From positions 186,001 to 250,000 of the forward strand of contig NZ_JAAGKO020000004.1 of NCBI RefSeq assembly GCF_027947535.2: 64,000 bases of DNA, read 5' to 3'. This document shows positions 37,906 through 52,880 of this stretch, piece by piece. Positions within the stretch are counted from its first letter, which is position 1. Each line of letters starts with the position of its first letter. The position numbers were made by a program, and so were the translations under genes. Source of the DNA: Streptantibioticus silvisoli. GTDB lineage: Bacteria > Actinomycetota > Actinomycetes > Streptomycetales > Streptomycetaceae. The notes beneath the pieces were generated by a model that had not been told where the DNA came from, did no database searches, and saw only the letters and a list, made by a program, of their open reading frames with translations.

Positions 37906-38973
37906 ATGTCTGAGACAACGGGCGGCGGCGCGTCCTACGCGGCCGCCGGCGTCGACATCGAGGCCGGCGACCGCGCCGTCCAGCTGATGAAGGAGTGGGT
38001 CCGCAAGGCCACCCGCCCCGAGGTGGTCGGCTCCATCGGCGGCTTCGCCGGGCTGTTCGACGCCTCCGCCCTCAAGCGGTACCAGCGCCCGCTGCTGGCC
38101 TCGGCCACCGACGGCGTCGGCACCAAGGTCGACATCGCCCGCCGGATGGGCGTCTACGACACCATCGGCCACGACCTGGTCGGCATGGTCGTCGACGACC
38201 TGGTGGTCTGCGGTGCCGAACCGCTGTTCATGACCGACTACGTGTGCGTCGGCAAGGTCTTCCCCGAGCGGGTCGCCGCCATCGTCAAGGGCATCGCCGA
38301 GGGCTGCGTGCTGGCCGGCTGCGCGCTGGTCGGCGGCGAGACCGCCGAGCACCCCGGCCTGCTGGGCCAGGACGAGTTCGACGTGGCCGGCGCCGGCACC
38401 GGCGTGGTCGAGGCCGATCAACTGCTGGGCGCCGACCGCATCCGGACGGGTGACGTGCTGATCGCCATGGCGTCTTCCGGACTTCACTCGAACGGGTACT
38501 CGCTGGTACGGCATGTGGTCTTCGACCGGGCCGGCTGGGCGCTGGACCGCGAGGTACCGGAACTCGGCCGCACCCTGGGCGAGGAACTGCTGGAGCCCAC
38601 CAGGATCTACTCGCTGGACTGCCTGGCCCTCACCCGCGCCTGCGAGGTGCACGCCTTCTCGCACGTCACCGGCGGCGGCCTGGCGGCCAACCTGGCCCGG
38701 GTCGTGCCGGACCACCTGACCGCCGTGGTGGACCGCGGCAGCTGGACGCCCGACCCGGTCTTCACCCTGGTCGGCTCGCTCGGCGAGGTCACCCGCCCGG
38801 AGCTGGAGAAGACGCTGAACATGGGCGTCGGCATGATCGCCGTCGTCGCGGCCGAGGCGGCCGACGTGGCGCTGGCGGTGCTCGCCGACCGCGGCGTGGA
38901 CGCCTGGGTGGCCGGCACCGTCACCGACCGGACCGCCGAAGCGGTCACCATGACCGGCGACTACGCCTCGTAA
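37906..38973 (+). CDS. purM: Phosphoribosylformylglycinamidine cyclo-ligase (AIR synthetase)
   Basis: 355 residues, ATG 37906 (GAAGG upstream). It closes the imidazole ring of AIR with ATP. Motifs: SYAAAGVDIEAGDRAVQLM, LLASATDGVGTKVDIA, HDLVGMVVDDLVVCGAEPLFMTDY, ALVGGETAEHPG, ASSGLHSNGYSLVR, HVTGGGLAANLARVV. All are standard. Terminator follows at 39004. Confidence 0.98.
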   Translation: MSETTGGGASYAAAGVDIEAGDRAVQLMKEWVRKATRPEVVGSIGGFAGLFDASALKRYQRPLLASATDGVGTKVDIARRMGVYDTIGHDLVGMVVDDLVVCGAEPLFMTDYVCVGKVFPERVAAIVKGIAEGCVLAGCALVGGETAEHPGLLGQDEFDVAGAGTGVVEADQLLGADRIRTGDVLIAMASSGLHSNGYSLVRHVVFDRAGWALDREVPELGRTLGEELLEPTRIYSLDCLALTRACEVHAFSHVTGGGLAANLARVVPDHLTAVVDRGSWTPDPVFTLVGSLGEVTRPELEKTLNMGVGMIAVVAAEAADVALAVLADRGVDAWVAGTVTDRTAEAVTMTGDYAS

Positions 38974-39003
38974 CCGGACGTCACGCCGCACGGGCGCGAC
39001 GAA

Positions 39004-39032
39004 ACCCGGTCCGGGCGGGGCCCGGACCGGGT
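39004..39032. terminator. Bidirectional terminator between purM and the DUF3073 gene
   Basis: 12-bp perfect stem ACCCGGTCCGGG / CCCGGACCGGGT with a 5-nt loop, placed between two convergent genes. Confidence 0.88.
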
Positions 39033-39048
39033 GAACGAGACAGAGGCG

Positions 39049-39306
39049 TCAAGCGCGACGGCGTTGCGGCGAGGGCTCGGAGTCCTCGTCGTCGTCGTCC
39101 TCGTCGTTGTAGCGATCCGCGTACTGTGCGTACGGGTCGTCGTCATTGTCCAGCTCATCGTCCTCAACCGGCTCCGGTGGTTTCACCGGATGGCTCGACG
39201 ATGCGCCCAGCTCCTCGGCCAGACGTGAGAGATCTGTTCCGCCGCTGTTGTACTTCAGCTGGCGGGCGACCTTTGTCTGCTTGGCCTTGGCCCGGCCGCG
39301 CCCCAT
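39049..39306 (-). CDS. DUF3073 domain-containing small acidic protein
   Basis: 85 residues. Basic start MGRGRAKAKQTKVARQLKY is followed by NSGGTDLSRLAEELG and an Asp/Glu-rich tail ending QRRR. This is the actinobacterial DUF3073 family, conserved between purM and vdh/bldC in streptomycetes. No enzymatic motif; possibly a nucleic-acid or ribosome-associated protein, unproven. Confidence 0.93.
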   Translation of the reverse strand: MGRGRAKAKQTKVARQLKYNSGGTDLSRLAEELGASSSHPVKPPEPVEDDELDNDDDPYAQYADRYNDEDDDDEDSEPSPQRRRA

Positions 39307-39558
39307 GGCTCGACCCCCTCAACGGCGGGGCTCGACGGCCCCGAGTCTTGACACGCGTATCTGATATGAATCGGCCTTCATGGCGAAGACCGGTCCGTAA
39401 GGCTTCAACGGTACCTGCTTCCGCGCTCGCACGGTACGTCGCCCGCATGACGCGCGTCGAGACAGACACCATCGAAGACCTTGTCCTGGCTGGTCAGCTG
39501 TGATTTTACCTTCTTCTGCCAGCAGGGTGCGGCCGGGGCGTGGTACGGGTCACCCGCG

Positions 39559-40671
39559 TCATGCCACGGTGGGCCGCAGCCAGCTCTCGGCGGGGGTGCG
39601 GTCGGCCATCCGCTGCTCGGCCAGCCGGTCGGCGGCGGCGGCCGGCGGGATGCCGTCGGCCGCGGCGCGTTCGAAGATCGCCAGCGTGGTGTCGTAGATC
39701 TTCGCGGCCTTGGCCCGGGCCCGGTCGAAATCGAATCCGTGCAGCTCGTCGGCGACCTGGATGACGCCACCGGCGTTGACGACGTAGTCGGGCGCGTAGA
39801 GGATCCCGCGGTCGGCGAGGTCCTTCTCCACTCCCGGGTGGGCCAGTTGGTTGTTGGCCGCTCCGCAGACCACCGTGGCGGTGAGCACGGGAACCGTGTC
39901 GTCGTTCAGCGCGCCGCCGAGGGCGCAGGGGGCGTACACGTCGAGGCCGGCGCGGATCAGCGCGCCGGTGCCGTCGGCCACCTCCACCCCGGGGTGCCGC
40001 TCGCACACCGCGGCGACCGCCTCGGCCCGCACGTCGGTGACCACCACGGTGGCACCGTCGGCCAGCAGGTGCTCCACCAGGTGGTGGCCGACCTTGCCGA
40101 TGCCCGCGATGCCCACCCGGCGGCCGGCCAGCGTCGGCTCGCCCCACAGGGTCCTGGCGCTGGCGCGCATGCCCTGGAAGACGCCGTAGGCGGTCAGCAC
40201 CGAGGAGTCGCCGGCGCCGCCGTTCTGCGGGGAGCGGCCGGTGGTCCACGGGTTCTCGGTGGCGACCACGTCCATGTCGGCCACGTAGGTGCCGACGTCG
40301 CACGCCGTCACGTAGCGGCCGCCCAGGGTGGCCACGAAACGGCCGTAGGCGCGCAGCAGTTCGGGCGTCTTGTCGGTGGCCGGGTCGCCGATGATGACGC
40401 CCTTGCCGCCGCCGTGGTCCAGCCCGGCCAGCGCGTTCTTGTAGCTCATGCCGCGGGCGAGGTTGAGCGCGTCCTCGACGGCCGCGTCGTCACTCGGGTA
40501 CGGGAAGAACCGGGTGCCGCCGAGGCCGGGGCCCAGCGCGGTGGAGTGCAGGGCGATGACGGCGCGCAGCCCGCTCGCCCGGTCCTGGCACAGAACGACC
40601 TGCTCGTGCCCGCCCTGCTCCGATCGGAACAGCTTGGAGACCACGGATTCCCGTGGAGGTACGTCGGTCAC
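39559..40671 (-). CDS. vdh: Valine (Leu/Phe/Val) dehydrogenase
   Basis: 370 residues from GTG 40671, chosen for GGGAG 8 bp upstream and because the following [21 protein letters not shown] matches the Streptomyces enzyme start; a longer frame upstream is not supported. It oxidatively deaminates branched-chain amino acids with NAD+, supplying keto acids for fatty-acid and polyketide precursors. Catalytic Lys in [32 protein letters not shown]; Rossmann motif [16 protein letters not shown]. Divergent from the next gene. Confidence 0.96.
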   Translation of the reverse strand: MTDVPPRESVVSKLFRSEQGGHEQVVLCQDRASGLRAVIALHSTALGPGLGGTRFFPYPSDDAAVEDALNLARGMSYKNALAGLDHGGGKGVIIGDPATDKTPELLRAYGRFVATLGGRYVTACDVGTYVADMDVVATENPWTTGRSPQNGGAGDSSVLTAYGVFQGMRASARTLWGEPTLAGRRVGIAGIGKVGHHLVEHLLADGATVVVTDVRAEAVAAVCERHPGVEVADGTGALIRAGLDVYAPCALGGALNDDTVPVLTATVVCGAANNQLAHPGVEKDLADRGILYAPDYVVNAGGVIQVADELHGFDFDRARAKAAKIYDTTLAIFERAAADGIPPAAAADRLAEQRMADRTPAESWLRPTVA

Positions 40672-40918
40672 GGTGGTGACTCCCGAGGAGAGGTGCGCCC
40701 TCCAGGAGGGTGGGGAGGGCCTGGTGACGACAGCGTAGGCCCCATGGCCGGTTCCGGCCCACGTGCCGGCGGGTACCTCTCCCGGACGGGTGACGCCCGT
40801 GGGACGATGCGGCGTACCTGTGCGTGTCCCCTGATTCGGGAACGGGTTCGCGGGGGACGACAGGGGGAGACGGCAGGCGGGCGGGACCGTGCACGGACCG
40901 GCGACCAGGAAGCGGTGA

Positions 40919-41821
40919 GTGGGCTTGTCAGGGTTGTCGACGGCGGCCATCCCGTACGCGTCGTATCTGCGGGTCTACGAACCGCTCGCGGCCTTCCCCG
41001 AGCGGGAACGCAGCCACTGGCAGCGGTACGCGGCGGCCTCGGTGGCCGGTGAACCGCGCACCGCGCAGGACGAGTTGCGCCAGGCGCTGGCCGACCTGGT
41101 CCCGGTGCCGCCGGTCCCGGTCCCGGTGCGCGAGAGCCCGGACGCGTTCGTCACGCTGGTCGACGGCGTGCTGCACGTGTGCCCGTGGCGGACCCGGCTG
41201 CGCGGCTGGCTGGCGATGGAGGAGCTGACCGACCAGTGGCCGGCCCCGGTGCTGGACGCGGTGCTGCCGCCCCTGGTGCGGCGGCAGGCGGCCGAGGACT
41301 TCGAGCGCTGGCGGGAGCGCAATCCCGACGCGCGGCCGTGGATCCGCTCGGCGACCTGGCACGTGCCGGTGCGCTGGTTCGTGCTCTTCGACGACGGCGA
41401 GCGGCTCTTCGCACCGTCCGGCGACGTGATCGAGGTCCCGGATAGCTCAGGTGAAGGTGACCGTAAACAGCGCCCCGCGCCCTCGCTGCGCTACCGCGCC
41501 GCGATGGTGCAGGCCCGCCGCCGGGTGGCCAGGGGGCTGCGCGTGCTGCGCGACACCATGGAGGACAGCCCGATGATCGACGACCTCGTGGACGTCGGCC
41601 GATGGCTGGAAGAGTTCCACCCCCGCTCCCTGGTCGAGCTGGATTACGGGGGTTTGGTACACGTCATCCCGGAAAGCGGTCTGCGTGACGACCGCAGCGC
41701 CGCGGACGTCACGACGGCTCTGTCGGCCCTGCGGGACGGCGACTCGGACGCGGCCGGCGAGGCGTACACCCGGCTGGCCGAGCGCTGGCGCGCGGTGCGC
41801 GATCTCCAGTTCGCCAGCTAG
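40919..41821 (+). CDS. Conserved actinobacterial hypothetical protein upstream of bldC
   Basis: 300 residues, GTG 40919. Soluble, mixed alpha/beta, rich in Trp/Arg/Pro: [21 protein letters not shown] near the start, [20 protein letters not shown], a [18 protein letters not shown] segment and a C-terminal helical half ([49 protein letters not shown] in pieces). No catalytic motif identified. I recall that this protein is conserved beside bldC in streptomycetes, but no function is known to me. Confidence 0.8.
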   Translation: MGLSGLSTAAIPYASYLRVYEPLAAFPERERSHWQRYAAASVAGEPRTAQDELRQALADLVPVPPVPVPVRESPDAFVTLVDGVLHVCPWRTRLRGWLAMEELTDQWPAPVLDAVLPPLVRRQAAEDFERWRERNPDARPWIRSATWHVPVRWFVLFDDGERLFAPSGDVIEVPDSSGEGDRKQRPAPSLRYRAAMVQARRRVARGLRVLRDTMEDSPMIDDLVDVGRWLEEFHPRSLVELDYGGLVHVIPESGLRDDRSAADVTTALSALRDGDSDAAGEAYTRLAERWRAVRDLQFAS

Positions 41822-42316
41822 ACCTGGCTTCGGCGGCCGTTCTCTGGTTCGTCCCCGGGGCGGGCGATGTGTACCCTTACCCAACGCTTATCCCGGGGTA
41901 AGCAGGGTCCGGATCCGGTGCGTTCCCATGCGCCGTTTTCGGACCAACGGGTCGAAGGTGACGGAGAGCACGTTTAGCACTCTTGCGCTCATACCCAACC
42001 CTCATGCCAAAATAGGACAACTTGCGTGTTCCAGAGGCGGTCGCACCGTCTTGATCACGCTGTGACTGATCGTCACGCCCGGGTGACTGTCCGTTATGGC
42101 ATGGTCCATCGGCATCCGCCGAGCTTGAACACCTGAGGGGCAATTCCATCGGTTTGGCCGCTCCGGCTGGACAGATGGTGTAGTTGTAGTGCCGAGGACA
42201 AGCCGTTCGTCCTATTACCGACTCGGCTCGCGTCCGCCATTTCGGGCAACGCGGGTCAAGGTGCAGAATTTAGAGGAATGAACCGTGATGGTTCGGTTCT
42301 CCCGAGGAGGCCGCTC
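41822..42316 (+). promoter_or_regulatory. Long bldC upstream region
   Basis: 495 bp without a gene. It is relatively AT-rich (ACGTTTAGCACTC, CATGCCAAAATAGGACAACTTGC in two parts). A short inverted repeat GTGACTGATCGTCAC lies at about 42062-42076, and CTTATCCCGGGGTAAG forms a palindrome at 41887-41902. bldC transcription probably starts well upstream of its ATG, so the long leader could be a control region. Exact promoter not resolved. Confidence 0.5.
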
Positions 42317-42523
42317 ATGACCGCTCGCACCCCAGATGCCGAGCCGCTGCTGACCCCCGCTGAGGTCGCCACCATGTTCCGCGTTGACCCGAAGACGGTC
42401 ACTCGCTGGGCCAAGGCCGGCAAGCTCACGTCGATCCGCACGCTCGGTGGCCACCGTCGCTACCGCGAGGCGGAGGTCAGGGCTCTGCTCGCGGGTATCC
42501 CGCAGCAGCGCACTGAGAGCTGA
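42317..42523 (+). CDS. bldC: BldC developmental transcriptional regulator
   Basis: 68 residues from ATG 42317, with GAGGAGG 7-13 bp upstream; a longer frame from 42278 is not needed. This length and sequence match Streptomyces BldC, a MerR-type winged-helix protein without effector domain that binds direct repeats cooperatively and holds back development. LTPAEVATMFRVDPKTVTRW is the DNA-recognition HTH and TLGGHRRYREAEVRALL the wing. Followed by a canonical intrinsic terminator. Confidence 0.98.
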   Translation: MTARTPDAEPLLTPAEVATMFRVDPKTVTRWAKAGKLTSIRTLGGHRRYREAEVRALLAGIPQQRTES

Positions 42524-42691
42524 CCCCGCGCAGTTCGGGGCAGTGCGTAACACCGGGCAATGCCCAGCAGCACCACGTAACACCATGTCCCACCGCAAAA
42601 CCACACCACCGGGCGGTTCGCCGGGTCCCCCAGCCGGGTACGACCGCCCATCGCGTGCTCAGGTCCCCTGTCCCCATCAGGGCTGCCGCTT

Positions 42692-42734
42692 CGATCGCGC
42701 CGGACTCCGCCGGGTCCGGCGCGATCGCTTTTTT
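42692..42734 (+). terminator. Rho-independent terminator after bldC
   Basis: 13-bp perfect stem CGATCGCGCCGGA / TCCGGCGCGATCG, 10-nt loop, followed one base later by a T6 tract. It is the most canonical intrinsic terminator in the window, 169 bp after the bldC stop. Confidence 0.96.
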
Positions 42735-42874
42735 GTGTGCCGAAGAGTGCAATTTCACATATTAAATTGACGAGGCCTCGGGGCTCGGCTGGTTCCCCCG
42801 CCTTGCGAAGTCTTTACGTGACGCCCGTCACTTGGCCAACTCTTGCCCATCGGGCGTTATTTCCGGTATTGGGC

Positions 42875-43132
42875 TCAACGCCTCTCCCGTGCCTCCAGCG
42901 CCAGCCGCAACAGGCGGTGGCATGTGCCACAGTGCCGGGTCAGGTGCGGGCCGCTTCCCGCGGCGGCGGACAGATGCGCCCGCAGCAGCGCCCGGGTCTC
43001 GTGCCGGCTCGCCGGCCGCGGGCCCGCGGCGGCGGCGGGCGGGTCGCCCGGAACCGGCCCCGGGTCTCGCGCCGGCCCGCCGGCGACCGGCTCCGCGCTC
43101 CCGGCCCGCCCGCGTTCCGCATCGTTCGCCAT
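42875..43132 (-). CDS. DUF6274 family small protein
   Basis: 85 residues from ATG 43132. The first 40 are Gly/Pro-rich. The C-terminal half is the conserved part: SRHETRALLRAHLSAAA, then HLTRHCGTCHRLLRLALE with CxxC, a possible metal-binding or redox pair. The pattern matches DUF6274 proteins near bldC as I remember them. Convergent with bldC. Function unknown. Confidence 0.7.
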   Translation of the reverse strand: MANDAERGRAGSAEPVAGGPARDPGPVPGDPPAAAAGPRPASRHETRALLRAHLSAAAGSGPHLTRHCGTCHRLLRLALEARERR

Positions 43133-43638
43133 GCGCCTGCACCGCCCTCCGGCCGCGTCCGTTGCCCCTCGCCAGGGGTACCCGCACCCCCCGCCCCCGT
43201 CAAGACTGCCCACGCCGCCTGACGATTCCACCCCTGCGTCCGTTCCAACGGCCCCCTGTGGGCCTCGTCACGTCCATACGGTCCCCAGTCCCCCCGAAGC
43301 CCCTCAAGGCCCCCAGACGCCCGTACAGGGCTTCCCCCACCCGGGTGTTGCCCTGCGGCCGGCCGAACGGGGACGGACGCATGCCAACGGCAGCCGGGGA
43401 GCGGGGGGTTGGGGGCGGTGGCCTCCGGCGGTTCGGGGCGGTGGCCTCCGGCGGTTCGGGGTGGCGGCGGGAGGTGCGAGGGGTGCGGGTGCGTCGGCCT
43501 CCGGCGGGTTGGGGCGTCGGCGGAACGCGGAAGGGATGCGGGTGCGTCGGCCGCCGGCGGTTCGGGAACGGTGACGGAACGCGGAACGCGGAAGGCGTGG
43601 CGGGCCGCGAACGCGATCGGGTTGCTCCGGGGATATGA
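43133..43638. repeat. Gene-free stretch with GGTGGCCTCCGGCGGTTCGGGG repeats
   Basis: After 43133 there is about 240 bp of unremarkable GC-rich DNA. From 43410 to 43600 come two adjacent copies of GGTGGCCTCCGGCGGTTCGG, two copies of GATGCGGGTGCGTCGGCC and interleaved CGGAACGCGGAA. Long frames across this region are Arg/Gly/Ala low complexity and are not believable genes. Confidence 0.55.
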
Positions 43639-44196
43639 CGATGGCCCGAAGCCGTCGCGGCTCACGGGCCATCGTTCACAACGGGCGGCTCCGCCGCCGG
43701 GCGTGGCCCCGGCCCGGATGGTTCTCGGCCCAACTGCCTCGCGGTGGGTACGGCGAAGGCCCGCAGCCTTTGCGGCTACGGGCCTTCGTTCATTACTGGC
43801 GGTCCTGACGGGATTTGCTGTGTCGATCGGGCGGCTCCGCCGCCGGGCGCGGCCCCTGGCCCGGATGGTTCTCGGCCCGGTCGGCTGGCGGTGGGTATGA
43901 CGAAGGCCCGGAGCCTTGGCGGCTACGGGCCTTCATTCACTACTGGCGGTCCTGACGGGATTTGCTGTGTCGATCGGGCGGCTCCGCCGCCGGGCGCGGC
44001 CCCGGCCCGGATCGTTCTCGGCCCGGTCGGCTGGAGGTGGGTACGGCGATGGCCCGAAGCCGTCGCGGCTCACGGGCCATCGTTCACAACGGGCGGCTCT
44101 GCCGCCGGGCGCGGCCTCGGCCCGGATCGTTCTCGGCCCAACTGCCTCGCGGTGGGTATGGCGAAGGCCCGCAGCCTTTGCGGGCTACGGGCCATC
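43639..44196 (-). repeat. Array of five tRNA-terminator-like hairpins with tRNA-Asp 3' fragments
   Basis: Five hairpins start at 43639, 43754, 43901, 44047 and 44162 (spacings 115, 147, 146, 115). Each has outer arms CGATGGCCCG or CGAAGGCCCG paired with CGGGCC[AT]TCG and an inner AGCC/GGCT stem. Hairpins 1-2 and 4-5 are duplicates 408 bp apart. Two 21-nt fragments identical to the tRNA-Asp 3' end (TGGCGGTCCTGACGGGATTTG) lie at 43797 and 43944. Between units are near-identical GGCGGCTCCGCCGCCGGGC blocks. The rightmost hairpin is the tRNA-Asp terminator. No gene. Confidence 0.85.
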
Positions 44197-44205
44197 GTTC
44201 ACAAC

Positions 44206-44283
44206 TGGCGGTCCTGACGGGATTTGAACCCGCGGCCTTCACCTTGACAGGGTGACGAGCACTCCAAACTGCTCCACAGGACC
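44206..44283 (-). tRNA. tRNA-Asp (GTC)
   Basis: 78 nt with encoded CCA. Acceptor stem GGTCCTG/CAGGACC, anticodon loop CTGTCAA giving GTC, T-loop TTCAAAT. Its 3' part recurs as 21-nt fragments in the hairpin array just downstream. A second tRNA-Asp lies at 48627. Confidence 0.95.
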
Positions 44284-44347
44284 AGGCTCTCGGCGAACCC
44301 CCGGAGGGCGTTCGCTTCGTTGCGTGCACGACTCTACAGCAGCTCGG

Positions 44348-44377
44348 GCCCCCGGGTCGAACTGGATACCCGGGGGC
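44348..44377 (-). terminator. Terminator after hrpA
   Basis: 10-bp perfect stem GCCCCCGGGT / ACCCGGGGGC with a 10-nt loop, 31-60 bp beyond the hrpA stop. A smaller hairpin (CGGGGCCG / CGGCCCCG, 44381-44401) directly precedes it. Confidence 0.8.
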
Positions 44378-44407
44378 TTCCGGGGCCGGTCAGCGGCCCC
44401 GGGGAGG

Positions 44408-48349
<3,942 letters not shown>

Positions 48350-48506
48350 ACGGCCTCCAGGATCTCACCCCGGCCGCCGGACGGGCCAACGGGTTTCCCT
48401 CCCGGGATGCGGAAGCGGTCCCTCCGGGGGTGTCGGGTCACTCGTACGAGTGCCTTCCCCCGGCCGGCCGGGGGAAGGAAAAGGGGAACGCCGGAACGGC
48501 GTGGGA

Positions 48507-48544
48507 ACGACGAAGGCCCCGTCCGGGGACGGGGCCTTCGTCGT
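48507..48544 (-). terminator. Terminator of the tRNA Glu-Asp-Phe operon
   Basis: 16-bp perfect stem ACGACGAAGGCCCCGT / ACGGGGCCTTCGTCGT, 6-nt loop, 5 bp after the tRNA-Phe 3' end on the minus strand. Confidence 0.93.
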
Positions 48545-48548
48545 GCGG

Positions 48549-48622
48549 TGGCTGGGGCCGGGGTCGAACCGGCGACCTACCGCTTTTCAGGCGGTCGCTC
48601 GTACCAACTGAGCTACCCAGCC
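48549..48622 (-). tRNA. tRNA-Phe (GAA)
   Basis: 74 nt, no complete encoded CCA. Acceptor stem GGCTGGG/CCCAGCC, anticodon loop CTGAAAA giving GAA, T-loop TTCGACC. Last gene of a three-tRNA operon. Confidence 0.95.
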
Positions 48623-48626
48623 GCAG

Positions 48627-48701
48627 CGGTCCTGACGGGATTTGAACCCGCGGCCTCCACCTTGACAGGGTGGCGAGCACTCCAAACTGCTCCACAGGAC
48701 C
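48627..48701 (-). tRNA. tRNA-Asp (GTC), second copy
   Basis: 75 nt, nearly identical to the gene at 44206 (differences in the anticodon-stem/variable region) but without encoded CCA. Middle gene of the tRNA operon, 4 bp before tRNA-Phe. Confidence 0.95.
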
Positions 48702-48739
48702 AAGCTTTGTGCGAGACGAGTCTCGCACATGGTGTTGCG

Positions 48740-48812
48740 TACCCCCAACGGGATTCGAACCCGTGCTACCGCCTTGAAAGGGCGGCGTCCTGGGCCACTA
48801 GACGATGAGGGC
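48740..48812 (-). tRNA. tRNA-Glu (TTC)
   Basis: 73 nt, no encoded CCA. Acceptor GCCCTCA pairs with TGGGGGT (two G-U pairs), anticodon loop CTTTCAA giving TTC, T-loop TTCGAAT. First gene of the operon. Confidence 0.95.
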
Positions 48813-48855
48813 TAATTGGCCCGCCTTAGCGGATGACCGCCTTGGGGACGTGAGA

Positions 48856-48885
48856 AGCATATGGGATGCCCCGGGCGAACGCCAA
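48856..48885 (-). promoter_or_regulatory. Probable promoter of the tRNA Glu-Asp-Phe operon
   Basis: On the minus strand TTGGCG (-35) and TATGCT (-10) are separated by 18 bp, about 43 bp upstream of tRNA-Glu. This fits the vegetative HrdB-type consensus. Confidence 0.5.
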
Positions 48886-48948
48886 AACGATTCCCGTCCC
48901 GCGCGCGGGAGCACGGGTCGCGGGCCCGGGAACGGGAAGAATGACCGT

Positions 48949-49299
48949 GTGCTGGAGATGTCCCGTGAGGAGTTCGAGGAGCTGGTCGGCCGGGCCCTCG
49001 ACCGCATCCCGCCGCAACTGGCCGCCCTGATGGACAACGTCGCCGTCTTCGCCGAGGACGAGCCCGACCCGTCCGGTCCCGAGGTGCTGGGGCTGTACGA
49101 GGGCACGCCGCTGACCGAGCGCGGTGAGTGGTACGCCGGAGTGCTGCCCGACCGCATCACCGTCTACCGCGGCCCGATCCTGCGGATGAGCGACAGCCGC
49201 GACCGCGCCGCCGCCGAGATCGAGACCACCGTCGTCCACGAGATCGCCCACCACTTCGGCATCGACGACGACCACCTCACCGCCCTCGGGTATGGGTGA
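48949..49299 (+). CDS. Small zincin-like metallopeptidase family protein
   Basis: 116 residues from GTG 48949 (ATG 48958 is an alternative). Helix MSREEFEELVGRALDRIPPQL, then NVAVFAEDEPD and a YEGTPLTERGEWYAGVLPDRITVYRGP strand region. The zinc motif is HEIAHHFGIDDDH (HExxHxxGxxD), typical of the minimal metallopeptidase family next to tRNAs in actinobacteria. Substrate unknown. The stop lies in a GGGTATGGGTGAGG repeat. Confidence 0.9.
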   Translation: MLEMSREEFEELVGRALDRIPPQLAALMDNVAVFAEDEPDPSGPEVLGLYEGTPLTERGEWYAGVLPDRITVYRGPILRMSDSRDRAAAEIETTVVHEIAHHFGIDDDHLTALGYG

Positions 49300-49647
49300 G
49301 GGGTCATCGGCTGCGGGTGAGGGGCCGCAGGTACGGGTGAGGGTTCACGGGTATGGGTGGCCGCCCCCGGCTGCGGGTGGCCGCCCGCCGCTCCGCTCCG
49401 CCCGCCGCTCCGGTGCGCACCGCTCCGCCCGACGCCCCGCACCGCACCGCTCCGCCGGCCGGCCAGTGCCTCCCGGCCGGCACCGGTGTGGTGCCTCCCG
49501 GGCGATCCGGCGGTCCGTCCGGCGTGTCCTGGGCGGGGGCGGGCGCGTTGGTCAGGTGTGACCCCGTCTTCGCCGCCCGCCGCGCCCGCCCGCCCGCCGC
49601 TTCCCGGCGTCCCGCCCCGCACCGCCGGTTCCGCCGGCCCCGGCGCG
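49300..49647 (+). repeat. G-run array after the zincin gene
   Basis: From 49288 to 49385 the plus strand carries GGGTATGGGTGAGG, GCGGGTGAGGGG, TACGGGTGAGGG and GGGTATGGGTGG: clustered runs of three or four Gs with potential for G-quadruplexes. 49386-49647 continues with CCGCTCCGC repeats. No gene is supported. Confidence 0.55.
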
Positions 49648-50157
49648 GTGCCCGATCCACGAGGTGCCCGGTCCCGGGTGCGGGCCGCGCTGCTGGCGGC
49701 GCCGCTGGTGGTGGTGATGGCGTCCGGGGCGGTGGGGTGCATGCGGTTCAGCGAGCCGGGGCGCTCCCCGGTGCCGAGCGCGTCGTCCGGGGCCGCGCGG
49801 AACAGCGGTAAGGGCCGGGCGGGCGGTACGGCGCCGGTGGGTGACACGCTGCCGGTGCCGGCCGGCGGCGGGCGGGCGGAGATCTCGCCGGCCGCGTCGT
49901 CCGGAGCGGCGGCCTCGACCTGGCCGTCCCCCGCCGCGGGGCGCCGCCCGCCGGTGACGCCGACCGCCCCGAAGGCGCAGGAGCCGCCGGGGGTGCCGGT
50001 GACGCCGACGGTTCCGGCGGGCCCGAGCGCGCCGGACGAGCCGCCGCCGGTGGCCAGTGACACCCCGACGCCGACGCCGACCGCGCCGCCGGTGACCGAT
50101 CCCACACCCTCGGCGGGCGACGGTTCGCCGGGGCTGCGGCATGGTGGACGGCGCTGA
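49648..50157 (+). CDS. Pro/Thr/Ala-rich lipoprotein
   Basis: About 169 residues from GTG 49648; GTG 49678 is an equal alternative. An Arg-containing n-region, hydrophobic ALLAAPLVVVMASGAVGC and a lipobox AVGC with Cys at about residue 31 mark a lipoprotein. The rest is low complexity (TPTAPKAQEPPGVPVTPTV, SDTPTPTPTAPPVTDPTP), resembling a cell-wall-spanning linker. No folded domain recognised. The composition makes gene calling uncertain, but the signal peptide plus lipobox is convincing. Confidence 0.6.
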   Translation: MPDPRGARSRVRAALLAAPLVVVMASGAVGCMRFSEPGRSPVPSASSGAARNSGKGRAGGTAPVGDTLPVPAGGGRAEISPAASSGAAASTWPSPAAGRRPPVTPTAPKAQEPPGVPVTPTVPAGPSAPDEPPPVASDTPTPTPTAPPVTDPTPSAGDGSPGLRHGGRR

Positions 50158-50280
50158 TGCCGGTGCTCAGGTCGGCGCCGGCGGTGCTGATGTCGGCCCT
50201 GATGTCGGTGCTGATGCCGGTGCTGACGTCGGCGCCGGCGGTGCTGACGGCGGGCCGGCCCGGGGCTGCGGCCTGGGGAT
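50158..50280. repeat. 12-bp GATGTCGGTGCT-type repeats
   Basis: Six to seven imperfect 12-bp units (GATGCCGGTGCT, GATGTCGGTGCT, GACGTCGGCGCC) between 50155 and 50250. They immediately follow the lipoprotein stop and precede the DEAD-box helicase promoter. Confidence 0.65.
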
Positions 50281-50310
50281 TTGGAGTGTGGGGACCGGGG
50301 TGCGTATGCT
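50281..50310 (+). promoter_or_regulatory. Probable promoter of the DEAD-box helicase gene
   Basis: TTGGAG (-35) and TATGCT (-10) with an 18-bp spacer. The start site would be near 50317, leaving a leader of about 145 nt before ATG 50461, a long 5' UTR as is common for cold-inducible RNA helicase genes. Confidence 0.55.
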
Positions 50311-50460
50311 AATAGATCGTTTGACCCCAATGCCCGGCGCCGATACCGAAGCGCGCCGTGTGGCGCGTTCCTTTTCTCCTGTGGCTGACCGCATTGAGGC
50401 GGTTGTATGCGAATCCGCGGAGCTGGCGCGTGCCGAGTCTCCGAGAGGTTCAGCTTCCGC

Positions 50461-52833
<2,373 letters not shown>

Positions 52834-52846
52834 CCTGGCACACCCC

Positions 52847-52880
52847 GCGGGCCCGACGACCATCCGGTCGCCGGGCCTGC
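52847..52880 (+). terminator. Hairpin terminator after the DEAD-box helicase gene
   Basis: 15-nt arms GCGGGCCCGACGACC and GGTCGCCGGGCCTGC with two mismatches and a 4-nt loop, 14 bp after the stop. Confidence 0.65.

Noticed and set aside
39348-39376. TTGACA promoter for a plus-strand gene
   Set aside because: No plus-strand gene follows and no -10 lies at the right spacing.
40672-40950. N-terminal extension of the valine dehydrogenase gene
   Set aside because: It lies before the conserved enzyme start and overlaps the divergent gene; the GTG at 40671 has a good ribosome-binding site.
42832-43638. A 268-codon plus-strand gene after bldC
   Set aside because: Its translation is Arg/Pro/Gly low complexity and it lies across the more plausible minus-strand DUF6274 gene and a repeat zone.
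43797-43964. Additional tRNA genes in the hairpin array
   Set aside because: Only 21-nt 3' fragments are present; the anticodon arm and 5' half are missing.
43744-44217. Long plus-strand frame over the hairpin array
   Set aside because: The translation repeats the same blocks because the DNA is duplicated; it contains tRNA and terminator sequence.
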